In this document: positions 25,783 through 33,816 of the stretch, in pieces | How positions within the stretch are numbered: the stretch's first letter is position 1 | Layout: each line of letters starts with the position of its first letter | Source of the DNA: Methanobacteriota archaeon | GTDB taxonomy: Archaea > Methanobacteriota > Methanobacteria > Methanobacteriales > Methanobacteriaceae | Reading direction: 5' to 3' | Assembly (NCBI GenBank): GCA_029556335.1 | Contig: JAKQFA010000037.1 | Location: 21,824 to 85,823, forward strand | Length of the DNA stretch: 64,000 bases | Notes under the pieces: model-generated | The model's database searches: none | The model's input: the letters and a program-made list of their open reading frames with translations, nothing else | Told to the model about the DNA's origin: nothing | Translations under genes and position numbers: made by a program

Positions 25783-26057
25783 TTATGCTGTAGATTGTTT
25801 ATCTAAGCGTATTCTTAGTTTTTTAGCGATGAATCCTCCAAGAAGTCCGAAGATTGGGAATACTAAAAACAAAATTAATAGGGAATAAATTGTTAATCCT
25901 GTTTTAAAGATAAAAATAAGTCCCAGTAAGGAACCTATTGCATATTGTTATAATAACCTATTCTGGCTTTATTAGTTCTGGAAAGGTAAGTAGCAGCGAA
26001 CCCACCCAAAAATAGTATAAATATTGTTAAAATATCTTCAAACAAAAAGATTTTGTT
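25783..26057 (-). pseudogene. Frameshifted small membrane protein gene
   Basis: Two minus-strand frames together read as one membrane protein. The first gives FLFEDILTIFILFLGGFAAT and YLSRTNKARIGYYNNM and stops at about 25940. The second takes over at the same place as AIGSLLGLIFIFKTGLTIYS, runs through FLVFPIFGLLGGFIAKKLRI, and ends at TAA 25783-25785. The join lies in the run AACAATATGCAATAGG. No start codon is found in the first frame, so the 5' end may also be damaged. A sequencing error is possible. The pattern is like DUF5518 small membrane proteins. Confidence 0.55.
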
Positions 26058-26212
26058 CTAAAAAAACAAATTTCATCTGTAAACTCAAGAAGTAGCAGAT
26101 ATACTGCTTAGATTTAAAAGAATAGCGAATAAAAAAAGATATTAGTTTATACCAAATTTAAAATAAACTCCCCACAAGACCTCATAAAGAGATGCACCTT
26201 GCTAAATCACGC

Positions 26213-26899
26213 TTAATCCCCATAAAGAGTCCGATCTACAACACCAGAATTATAAAAAGCCCTCTTCCGCCTCATACATGATTCACAAACCCCACAATGC
26301 CCCTCCCCACCCATGTAACACGAGTAACTCAAATGTAAAGGAGCATCAACCCTATCTCCTAATTTTACTATCTCGGTTTTGTTCAGATTTATAAGTGGGG
26401 CCTTTATCTCTATCTCATCCAGGGACCCTACTTCCAGGACTTGGTTGAAGGCTTCCAGGAACTCTAGGGAGTTATCTGGGAAGGTAACTGCTTCCTCCTG
26501 GTCCCAACCCACAATGATGGCACTAGCTCCTTCTGCCTCGGCAAATGAAGTGGCAATAGCCGTAAATACAATGTTACGTCCGGGCACCCACACTTTACGG
26601 GCGGTCTGGTCACACAGTTCTTTATCATCCAATTGATCCATCCCCAGCCGGGGGACCTCTTCCTGGCTGGTGAGGGCCGAGTTTCCCAGTGTAGCTAACC
26701 AGGGAAGGTCAATCACCGTGTGCTCGATGCCCATAACATCACATATGGCCTGGGAGGACTTTATCTCCATTTCAGCACTTCTCTGACCATAATTGAAGGT
26801 CAGAGCATGTATCTGGTATTGATCCTTAAAGTAAAAGGTGGCTACTGTGGAATCCAAACCTCCAGAGAGTACGGATGTGGCTTTGGGTTTTGAATTCAT
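26213..26899 (-). CDS. queC: 7-cyano-7-deazaguanine synthase
   Basis: 228 residues. The N-terminal PP-loop SGGLDST (12-18) for ATP pyrophosphate, ALTFNYGQRSAEMEI, and the zinc site CYMGGEGHCGVCESC near the C-terminus. QueC converts 7-carboxy-7-deazaguanine to preQ0, the base put into archaeal tRNA position 15 and turned into archaeosine. It lies downstream of larC on the same strand, 45 bases away. Confidence 0.95.
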   Translation of the reverse strand: MNSKPKATSVLSGGLDSTVATFYFKDQYQIHALTFNYGQRSAEMEIKSSQAICDVMGIEHTVIDLPWLATLGNSALTSQEEVPRLGMDQLDDKELCDQTARKVWVPGRNIVFTAIATSFAEAEGASAIIVGWDQEEAVTFPDNSLEFLEAFNQVLEVGSLDEIEIKAPLINLNKTEIVKLGDRVDAPLHLSYSCYMGGEGHCGVCESCMRRKRAFYNSGVVDRTLYGD

Positions 26900-26944
26900 A
26901 TTGTTAACTCCAAATTAATATATTTACTCAGTTTTCTCAAAAAA

Positions 26945-28165
26945 TTAACCTACGGTAATATCTCCCAGGGAGATCTGATGCCAGAATGCCTCATCCGCCA
27001 TCCGCATCACCTCTTTAATGGGGATTTGCATCTTATCTGCTATTTGACGTGCGTCCTCATATTCGGGGGCGGTGTTAATTATTTCATTACCAATTTTCCC
27101 CACTTTTATGCGAATTTTCGCCGGGGTTCCAGATATTTCTATTTCGATGGGGATGATCTCCCTTTCCAGGATGTTCCTATGGACAAAGGGCATGACCCGG
27201 ACACCTAATGTACCAGTTTCCCTTATGATTACTTCTGAGATGGTGTCGCAGTCTTGTTGACGTGCAATAACCCTCAAGAGATGGCCAGGACGGTTTTTTT
27301 TCATTAACACCGGTATCAAGGTGACATCCAACGCCCCTTCAGCCATTAACCTATTGAAGAGGTTGCCCAGTATCTCCCCAGAGACATTGTCCATGTTAGT
27401 CTCCAATAGTACCACCTTGTCGCTGGGAATCGCTGAGTCACCCTTGATTATCCTCAGGACATTGGGAAAATCCAGATCCATTTTACCCGCCCCATAGCCT
27501 GTGAACTTGTGGGTTAACAGGGGCTGGAACTGGCAGTATTCATCCACCATATTGACGTAAAGGGCTGCACCAGTGGGGGTGCTGAGCTCCTCAGTTACTG
27601 GCCCCCCCAGGGTTGGTGTGTTTTTTAAGATCTCCAGTGTAGCTGGGGCGGGTATGCTTAAGAGGCCGTGTTTGGTTTCTTTAACACCTCCACCCAGGGC
27701 CACTGGCAATCCATAAACCGTGTGGGTGTGTAATTCCAAGTCGTGAAAGGCGTAGACCGAACCCATTACATCGGCCACTGCATCAGCCGCACCTACCTCA
27801 TGGAAATGGACATCTTTTAAATCCACACCATGTATTCGGGCTTCAGCACGGGCCAGGGTTTCAAATACCTTCATGGCAAGATCAAATGCCTCTATTGACA
27901 TTCCCCCCCGCCCCATATCTTTTAAAATTTTCACCAGTTCATTGTAACAAATTGAATCCCTGTCAAAGGCGTTAACATCAGCCAGGGTAGCACACAACCC
28001 GTTTTTATTTATTTTCCCCAGTTCTACTTTGACATGTCCAAAGGGATTAGTGAAATGTTCCATGACACCTTTTGTGCCTTCAATATCAGCCCCTAAGTCG
28101 ATTAATGCCCCTAAAACCATGTTTCCAGCTATTCCTGCAGTTTGGGGGTCGATGATCACTACCAT
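26945..28165 (-). CDS. larC: LarC family nickel-insertion protein
   Basis: 406 residues from ATG 28165; the frame is open up to 28282, but the family begins MVVIIDPQTAGIAGNMVLGAL and there is a GAAGTGATG site before it. Features: FHEVGAADAVADVMG, ELSTPTGAALYVNM and VLLETNMDNVSGEILG, all typical of LarC/DUF111. LarC uses CTP to insert nickel into the pyridinium-thiocarboxylate pincer cofactor. Methanogens have the gene without a known pincer enzyme in most cases. It follows a small zinc-ribbon gene on the same strand. Confidence 0.88.
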   Translation of the reverse strand: MVVIIDPQTAGIAGNMVLGALIDLGADIEGTKGVMEHFTNPFGHVKVELGKINKNGLCATLADVNAFDRDSICYNELVKILKDMGRGGMSIEAFDLAMKVFETLARAEARIHGVDLKDVHFHEVGAADAVADVMGSVYAFHDLELHTHTVYGLPVALGGGVKETKHGLLSIPAPATLEILKNTPTLGGPVTEELSTPTGAALYVNMVDEYCQFQPLLTHKFTGYGAGKMDLDFPNVLRIIKGDSAIPSDKVVLLETNMDNVSGEILGNLFNRLMAEGALDVTLIPVLMKKNRPGHLLRVIARQQDCDTISEVIIRETGTLGVRVMPFVHRNILEREIIPIEIEISGTPAKIRIKVGKIGNEIINTAPEYEDARQIADKMQIPIKEVMRMADEAFWHQISLGDITVG

Positions 28166-28274
28166 AAACATCACTTCTAGTACTATTATAAAATTTAGAT
28201 AGATTTTTTGGATCATTTCTATGATTCTGTAAATGAAAAAATATAAAAAAATAAAGGTTTCAATACCGCCAGTT

Positions 28275-28448
28275 CTAATCACGCTGTGCAGGAGTCTCTA
28301 CCATGTGGAATTTATAATAACGGGTGAATCCACAATCCCTGCAGGATATTTTAAGGGTATAAGTGTCCACTTCAACATCATGGATTGTTGCATCTCCACA
28401 TTTAAAACAATTGGCAGATTTTTTGAGATTCCACTTTTCAATGCTCAT
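28275..28448 (-). CDS. 57-residue zinc-ribbon protein
   Basis: ATG 28448 behind GGGGTGGG, stop TAG 28275-28277. The product has two CxxC knuckles (NCFKCGDA and SCRDCGFTRYY) spaced by 22 residues, the layout of a TFIIS/RPB9-like zinc ribbon. The start overlaps the end of the upstream gene by 11 bases, so translation is coupled. It may bind nucleic acid or act with its neighbour, which also ends in a zinc ribbon. Confidence 0.72.
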   Translation of the reverse strand: MSIEKWNLKKSANCFKCGDATIHDVEVDTYTLKISCRDCGFTRYYKFHMVETPAQRD

Positions 28449-28953
28449 CGTCCCACCCCTTTTCTGAACCTTTAATTACGTAGTGGCGAGTTGTTCCGCA
28501 GTTAGTACACCATATTTTAGCCCGGTTAGTATCTATTTTAATCTTTTGTATGGCTTTTTCACCACAATAGAAGCACTGAACATCTTTTTCCAGTAACCAA
28601 GTTTCTGTCCTTTCTGCTTTTTCCTGATCTCCATAGTTGACGATGATGCGGCGGATGGGAACTTCCAGTATGGTATATTTTTCTCCTTTTAAACTTTCAG
28701 TTAAGGCATCCACAATTCCATCAACCTTCTTTTCTTCCACCACACTACACACCAGGACTGCATCAGTGGCCATGTCCCGTATGAGACTAATGGCTGACTT
28801 GGGGTCTTCTTTTATGGAAAAACCCTTCCAATCCTGTGGCGACAATCCTTTATACTCCAAAACATAAAATCCCGTTATACCCGCATCAGTCAATGCGTTA
28901 ATGGCCTTTCCCAGGTTTTCAACCTCCACAAAGACCCTTAAATGTGCTTTCAT
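28438..28953 (-). CDS. Ferredoxin-fold (P-II-like) protein with C-terminal zinc ribbon
   Basis: 171 residues from ATG 28953 (GGTGGT before it; the frame is open to 28983). The N-terminal 110 residues show a beta-alpha-beta pattern like P-II/CutA proteins: AHLRVFVEVENLGKAINALT, ITGFYVLEYKG, ATDAVLVCSVVEEKKVDGIV and YTILEVPIRRIIV. The C-terminal zinc ribbon is CFYCGEKA...IWCTNCGTTR. It is translationally coupled with the 57-residue zinc-ribbon gene, then larC. The ligand is unknown; a sensor or adaptor role is inferred. Confidence 0.72.
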   Translation of the reverse strand: MKAHLRVFVEVENLGKAINALTDAGITGFYVLEYKGLSPQDWKGFSIKEDPKSAISLIRDMATDAVLVCSVVEEKKVDGIVDALTESLKGEKYTILEVPIRRIIVNYGDQEKAERTETWLLEKDVQCFYCGEKAIQKIKIDTNRAKIWCTNCGTTRHYVIKGSEKGWDDEH

Positions 28954-29015
28954 AAGACCACCTATATTAATTATATCCTTCATATCTATTATAGGCTATT
29001 GTGAAAGGTGGTTTG

Positions 29016-30065
29016 ATGGAAGTAACGATAGGTGTCCATGATTTTGATCTGTTTATGGACCAAAATAGTATAATTCTGGAGGGAAAAGACGAATTTATTC
29101 TATTCGGATGTTCGAAAGGATATAGTGGCTGTGGAAAGTTCAAATCTGTTTCTAATCATACCCTAAAACCAGATGTAGGGCGTGTGGTGGAGGATGAGAA
29201 CAGGTACATTGAAGATCTGATTTTAGAAAAAAAAATGGCCACTCCTGCAGCGGTTGTCTTAACCCCATTTGCCAGTATTGTAAATGAAATTGTAACAATT
29301 GGCCCAGTTTCGGCCATTATCAGCATGCCTAAGGAAGCAACCACACCTCCCATCTACGGGAATATATTTATTTCCACCCTGGTAGTTGTAGACCAAGCCC
29401 TGGATCAGGGCATTCTACTAAAACTGCTAATGGAGATACAAGAAACTTTGGCAAATGTTTTATGGGATTTTGGTCTTAGAAAGGGAATTTCTACTAAAAA
29501 CAGCCCCCATCCTATTCTAATCGTATGTAAAAGATTGGGTGGAGGGGAAAATCCAGATAAAACCCCTGAATTGGAAGATTTAATTCGAAAATGTGTAGAA
29601 AAAGCTAGCTCATCCCTCCTGGGAGATCTAGGGTACCCCCTGTCCATAACCCAGATTTTAAGTGCATCGGGAGTGGAAATTGATGACCTGACTGCTGCCG
29701 GGGCAGAATTGTTGGTAGGGGTAGATGACAGCCCAGAGATTAGATCCAGGATCAAAACAGAGTTAGAAAAAGCGTTAGGGGATGTAAATGTGGTTTCCAT
29801 GGTTCTGGCTGGTATCAGGGTAGATGAGGATTACCAGCATCATCGGGTGAGGGGCGTGGATGTGGATGATGATCCAGCCTACTTATATGCTGATGAAGTG
29901 CTTGGAATGGCCATTGCTAATCAAATAGCCGGTACCAAAGCTATATTTAATTTTAAAAGATATGATGAAAAAAAGCCAGGCATAATTAGCAAACTAGGCC
30001 CCATGCTGGATGATGTGTGCGCGGGATTGGTGGCTGGCTGCATGTCCAAAATATTTGAGGAATAA
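29016..30065 (+). CDS. cbiS: Bifunctional adenosylcobinamide hydrolase / alpha-ribazole phosphatase
   Basis: 349 residues from ATG 29016 (behind AGGTGG). The N-terminal part is a CbiZ-like amidohydrolase domain; the C-terminal third is PgpA-like, with DEVLGMAIANQIAGTKAIF and GPMLDDVCAGLVAGCM, as in CobZ. The fusion matches CbiS described from Methanopyrus. It opens salvaged cobinamide to cobyric acid and dephosphorylates alpha-ribazole phosphate. The stop is 1 base before cobS, whose product joins the same pathway. Divergent from the P-II-like gene. Confidence 0.85.
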   Translation: MEVTIGVHDFDLFMDQNSIILEGKDEFILFGCSKGYSGCGKFKSVSNHTLKPDVGRVVEDENRYIEDLILEKKMATPAAVVLTPFASIVNEIVTIGPVSAIISMPKEATTPPIYGNIFISTLVVVDQALDQGILLKLLMEIQETLANVLWDFGLRKGISTKNSPHPILIVCKRLGGGENPDKTPELEDLIRKCVEKASSSLLGDLGYPLSITQILSASGVEIDDLTAAGAELLVGVDDSPEIRSRIKTELEKALGDVNVVSMVLAGIRVDEDYQHHRVRGVDVDDDPAYLYADEVLGMAIANQIAGTKAIFNFKRYDEKKPGIISKLGPMLDDVCAGLVAGCMSKIFEE

Positions 30066-30066
30066 A

Positions 30067-30882
30067 ATGTCAAGTAAAGCCAGATTAGACGCACCCGTCA
30101 GAAAGGGTGAAATGATCAGCAAAGGTAACAGGACCCCGGTTTGGAGGGGGTTCCTAGGACTTGTCTCCTTCTCCACCATACTCCCCCTAAATATTCATAC
30201 CAGCATCCTGGAAATGGCAAGGTTCACCTGGATGTGGCCGTTAATTGGGGGTTTCATTGGAATAATGGTGGGTGCTGTGGCCTGGGTAGTGACAGGTGCA
30301 CTTCACCTACCCCAACTCTTATCTGCATCCCTGATATACGCATTCAGCATTATTATCACCGGGCTACATCACCTAGATGGCCTTATAGACTTTGGAGACG
30401 GGATTATGGGTCATGGTGATACCGAAAGAAGGATAGAAATCATGAAAGACCAGCGGATTGGAACTGGAGGACTTTCCTCCCTTTTAATAACATCCCTCAT
30501 AACGTTAACTGCACTATCCGTCTTTCCAATAGCTTTATTAATACCCATAGTCATTGTAGCTGAAATTGCAGCTAAATTAGGGCTTGTAACTTGTGCCACC
30601 TTTTCCAGGCCCTCAGGTAAGGGTACTGGTACCTATTTCGTTGAGAATATGACTCCTGGATTGCTGGGCATTTCCCTGACCATATGCATCCTCCTGGGAT
30701 ACTCTGCAATGCAGTATGCCGGAGTGGCCGGAATAGCAGGCGGAGTTATTATGGGAATTTTCATGGCCTTTCTAGCCCGTTGGAAGTTCAAATACACAAC
30801 TGGCGATGTGCTGGGGGCAACCAATGAATTATCCCGAATGTCAGCCCTTCTAGCTATGGTTTTAATCCTGACCATGTGGTGA
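30067..30882 (+). CDS. cobS: Adenosylcobinamide-GDP ribazoletransferase
   Basis: 271 residues from ATG 30067, with GAGGAATAA in front inside the end of cbiS. It is a multi-spanning membrane enzyme: FLGLVSFSTILPLN at the start, GLHHLDGLIDFGDGIM with the Asp-rich catalytic motif, then MKDQRIGTGGL and ATFSRPSGKGTGTYF. CobS joins AdoCbi-GDP to alpha-ribazole in the last step of cobamide assembly. It overlaps the trm56 frame by a few bases at its 3' end. Confidence 0.93.
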   Translation: MSSKARLDAPVRKGEMISKGNRTPVWRGFLGLVSFSTILPLNIHTSILEMARFTWMWPLIGGFIGIMVGAVAWVVTGALHLPQLLSASLIYAFSIIITGLHHLDGLIDFGDGIMGHGDTERRIEIMKDQRIGTGGLSSLLITSLITLTALSVFPIALLIPIVIVAEIAAKLGLVTCATFSRPSGKGTGTYFVENMTPGLLGISLTICILLGYSAMQYAGVAGIAGGVIMGIFMAFLARWKFKYTTGDVLGATNELSRMSALLAMVLILTMW

Positions 30883-30887
30883 TAAAA

Positions 30888-31421
30888 GTGGATGTAAAGG
30901 TTTTAAGACTGAACCACCGGCGAATTCGCGACGCCAGAATTACCACCCATGTCTGTTTAACAGCCCGGGCTTTTGGAGCGTCTGGACTATTCCTGGACGG
31001 AGATCATGACCAAAAACTCATAAAAAATGTGCAGGACGTTGTGAAACGCTGGGGTGGTTCTTTCCAGATGGATTACGAAAAAAACTGGTCTAATTTGCTG
31101 GATGAATGGAAAAAGAGTGGTGGCGAGATCGTGCATCTTACCATGTACGGGGAACCCGTACAGAAGGTAACTTCCACCATCAAAAAATCTAAAAAGAACA
31201 AACTGGTGGTGGTAGGTGGATCCCGGGTCCCCACCAAGGTTTACGAAGAGGCCGACTGGAACGTGGCCGTGACTGGTCAACCCCATTCAGAAGTATCAGC
31301 CCTGGCCATATTTCTGCACCTGCTATTTGAGGGTAAAGAACTTGACCTCGAATTTGAGGGAGGAGAAATCAAGGTTTTACCATTAGCCAAGGGTAAAAAA
31401 GTGATTATTGACCAGGGTTAA
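30888..31421 (+). CDS. trm56: tRNA (cytidine(56)-2'-O)-methyltransferase
   Basis: 177 residues from GTG 30888 (GGTGATAAAA before it; the frame is open to 30876). SPOUT-fold methylase: VLRLNHRRIRDARITTHVCL at the N-terminus, IVHLTMYGEP, LVVVGGSRVPTKVYEEADWN, and VTGQPHSEVSALAIFLH, the knot region that binds AdoMet. It methylates the ribose of C56 in the T-loop of archaeal tRNAs. Last gene of the cbiS-cobS-trm56 run. Confidence 0.9.
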   Translation: MDVKVLRLNHRRIRDARITTHVCLTARAFGASGLFLDGDHDQKLIKNVQDVVKRWGGSFQMDYEKNWSNLLDEWKKSGGEIVHLTMYGEPVQKVTSTIKKSKKNKLVVVGGSRVPTKVYEEADWNVAVTGQPHSEVSALAIFLHLLFEGKELDLEFEGGEIKVLPLAKGKKVIIDQG

Positions 31422-31435
31422 AAAGTAGCCTTAAA

Positions 31436-32485
31436 TTAACTTACCATTACCCGTATGATCCTGTCATCTCCAGATTTGGGAATCCCCCGCCCATCTCGAT
31501 TGGAAGTGGAGATGTAAAGGTACCCATTATACTCCACCACATCCCTAATCCGGCCCAGATCCTGGAACAGGACCTCTTCTCCCACCACTGATCGTCCGTC
31601 TGGCGATAATTTTATCTGTCTAAGCTGGTTGCCCCTTAAACCCGCGGAGTATAGACTTCCCTGGTAGTAGGCCAGTCCAGAAGGAGCCAGTGTGAATTCT
31701 GTGAAAGCACGCAAAGGTGAAACCATACCCGGGGCAGTTTGTTTACCCTCAACAACCGGCCAGCCATAGTTGGAACCACTGGTGATGAGGTTTATCTCAT
31801 CGTTGCTACTTTGACCATGCTCAGAAGCGTACATAATACCCCCACTACCCCAAGCTATTCCCTGGGGGTTGCGGTGTCCGTAGCTATAAACGTAGTTACC
31901 AAAGGGGTTATCTAACGGTACACTGCCGTTGGGATTCATGCGAAGTATTTTACCGGCTAATGAATTGGTATCTTGGGCCAGTTCTCGTTGCGAGGCATCA
32001 CCAGTGCTGATGTATAGTTTACCATCAGGACCGAACTTCAATCGCCCTCCGTCATGGATCTGGGCAGCTGGTATCTTATCTATCAAGACAGTCTCGTTTT
32101 CTAATTTTTCACCTAATTCAAAACGTGAAACCCTATTATAATTGTTGGAGGTGTAGTACAGATAGATGTAATGATTTTCGTTGAATTCAGGATCCACGGC
32201 CACACCTAAAAGGCCGGATTCACTGCTGGCTGTGGCGTTAATGTTGGCCACTAATTTAACCTGTTTTCCATCGAGAATACTGACTCTGCCGGGTCTTTCG
32301 GTGAATATCATCCTTCCATCAGGTAAAAAGGCCATAGCCCAGGGCACTTCCAGGTTTTCTGCCACCACCTCGGCATGATTACTGGTTTCCGGGATGTGAC
32401 TTGGTATGAACAGATAAACTCCCAAAACGAGTACTATGATGATTAAAATAATTCCCAATATTAGCAGATTTCTCCTGATTTTCAT
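31436..32485 (-). CDS. Membrane-anchored PQQ-type sugar dehydrogenase-like beta-propeller
   Basis: 349 residues from ATG 32485 (GGGGGAGAAG before it; the upstream extension to 32560 is rejected). One N-terminal membrane helix (LLILGIILIIIVLVLGVYLF), then an extracytoplasmic beta-propeller: EVPWAMAFLPDGRMIFTERP, IHDGGRLKFGPDGKLYISTGD, YGHRNPQGIAW and SEHGQSSNDEINLI. These are motifs of aldose sugar dehydrogenases (YliI/GDH-B family). Methanogens are not known to make PQQ, so the true cofactor or activity is uncertain. It converges on trm56 and is divergent from upp. Confidence 0.82.
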   Translation of the reverse strand: MKIRRNLLILGIILIIIVLVLGVYLFIPSHIPETSNHAEVVAENLEVPWAMAFLPDGRMIFTERPGRVSILDGKQVKLVANINATASSESGLLGVAVDPEFNENHYIYLYYTSNNYNRVSRFELGEKLENETVLIDKIPAAQIHDGGRLKFGPDGKLYISTGDASQRELAQDTNSLAGKILRMNPNGSVPLDNPFGNYVYSYGHRNPQGIAWGSGGIMYASEHGQSSNDEINLITSGSNYGWPVVEGKQTAPGMVSPLRAFTEFTLAPSGLAYYQGSLYSAGLRGNQLRQIKLSPDGRSVVGEEVLFQDLGRIRDVVEYNGYLYISTSNRDGRGIPKSGDDRIIRVMVS

Positions 32486-32630
32486 CTTCTCCCCCTGGAG
32501 GTTATAATATTTTACTATTCTAACATTTATCATTTTCAAAACAAAATAAATGGTTAACAACCACGATTCACTAGTAACAACCAGGCGTATTAGTTAGGAT
32601 GAATGGGTTCACGATAAAGGGGAATGGTAC

Positions 32631-33266
32631 ATGATCATAGAAGTTAAGCATCTACTGGTTCAGGAGAAGTTGAGCAGGATTAGAAGACGCGATGTTGGAC
32701 GTGTTGAATTCAGAGCAGGAGTGAGGGAAATTGGGCGCTTAATCAGCTACCAATTTGCTAACAGCCTGGAAGTAGAAGATTTTCCGGTGAAGACTCCTAT
32801 GGGAACAGCCAATGGAGTTAGGATTAAGGATTGGGACGATTTAATTGTGGTCAGTGTACTGCGAGCAGCCATTCCCATGGTGGAAGGAATTATGCGGGTA
32901 TTTCAGGAGGCCCAATCCGGAGTGGCAGGTGCTTGGAGGAATGATGAACCGCCCTTTCCAGTGAATGTTGGTTATTTGAAACTTCCTGAAGTAGATGGTA
33001 AGATAGTGATCGTGGCCGATCCTATGCTGGCCACTGGAAACACCATGGTAGCCATACTAGACCGTGTGAAAGAGTTGGGAACACCCAAACGCTTGGTGAT
33101 GTTTAACATCATATCCGCCCAGGAGGGTATTGAAAAGGTACTGCGCCAACACCCTGATCTGGAACTTTACACCGCCTCCATTGATGAAGAACTCACCCAT
33201 GATGGTTACATAGTGCCAGGCCTGGGTGATGCAGGGGATTTAGCATTTGGGAAGCCCTGTGAATAA
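32631..33266 (+). CDS. upp: Uracil phosphoribosyltransferase
   Basis: 211 residues. VVSVLRAAIPMVEGIM for uracil and ribose, the PRPP loop IVIVADPMLATGNTMVAIL at about 123-141, and the C-terminal DEELTHDGYIVPGLGDAGDLAFG, all typical of Upp. It turns uracil and PRPP into UMP for pyrimidine salvage. The length is normal for the family. Short intergenic region upstream shared with the propeller gene. Confidence 0.95.
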   Translation: MIIEVKHLLVQEKLSRIRRRDVGRVEFRAGVREIGRLISYQFANSLEVEDFPVKTPMGTANGVRIKDWDDLIVVSVLRAAIPMVEGIMRVFQEAQSGVAGAWRNDEPPFPVNVGYLKLPEVDGKIVIVADPMLATGNTMVAILDRVKELGTPKRLVMFNIISAQEGIEKVLRQHPDLELYTASIDEELTHDGYIVPGLGDAGDLAFGKPCE

Positions 33267-33299
33267 AAAAAAGAAGTTGCCGATAATTTAGGCCCATTA

Positions 33300-33803
33300 T
33301 TAGTACAGAGATTGACCATGGGCTGCGGCCACAATCCCGGGTATCCCCTTCACATCCAGTTTATGGATAGCCTCCATACCCTCCTCTGGGAAGGCAACCA
33401 TCTTAGAGGAAAATACTTTACTGGCCAGTAAGGCCGCCGCAGGCGGGGTGACCACGAAAATAGAATTATACCTGTCCAAGGCATCTATGGTTTCCCGGGA
33501 TAAGGCCCCTTTACCAAGGTGTACACGTACTCCCGCCCGGGATAAAGGTGCGATGCTTTCTTCAATTTCCACTTTGTTACTGGTGGTGGGAGCTATACCA
33601 GCCTTGCTAACTGCTGTGTGCATGATCACCGCCCCCTCTAATTCAAAAGGACTATCTTCTTTTTTAATCAGTTTAACTAGGCGGGGTAAGGCTGCGTCAC
33701 GGCCAGTGTAGATAGTACCAGAGATGTTGATGAAGTCACCAGTCCTCAGTTGTTGGACCATGTCCTTACCAATAGGGGTGCGGAGAATTTTATCCTTCTT
33801 AAT
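33300..33803 (-). CDS. Fumarate hydratase beta subunit, apparent AUU start
   Basis: The conserved core GDFINISGTIYTGRDAALPRL and the tail belong to the C-terminal/beta subunit of class I [4Fe-4S] fumarase (FumB/TtdB type). The first ATG (33761) would drop the family's N-terminal LRTPIGKDMVQQL element. The frame stays open upstream with no ATG, GTG or TTG, but ATT at 33801-33803 lies 7 bases after GAGG (33811-33814) and restores a normal N-terminus (167 residues). The alpha subunit is not in the window. Fumarase interconverts fumarate and malate in the partial reductive TCA route. It follows mfnA on the same strand. Confidence 0.82.
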   Translation of the reverse strand: MKKDKILRTPIGKDMVQQLRTGDFINISGTIYTGRDAALPRLVKLIKKEDSPFELEGAVIMHTAVSKAGIAPTTSNKVEIEESIAPLSRAGVRVHLGKGALSRETIDALDRYNSIFVVTPPAAALLASKVFSSKMVAFPEEGMEAIHKLDVKGIPGIVAAAHGQSLY

Positions 33804-33816
33804 GTAAATTCCTCTT

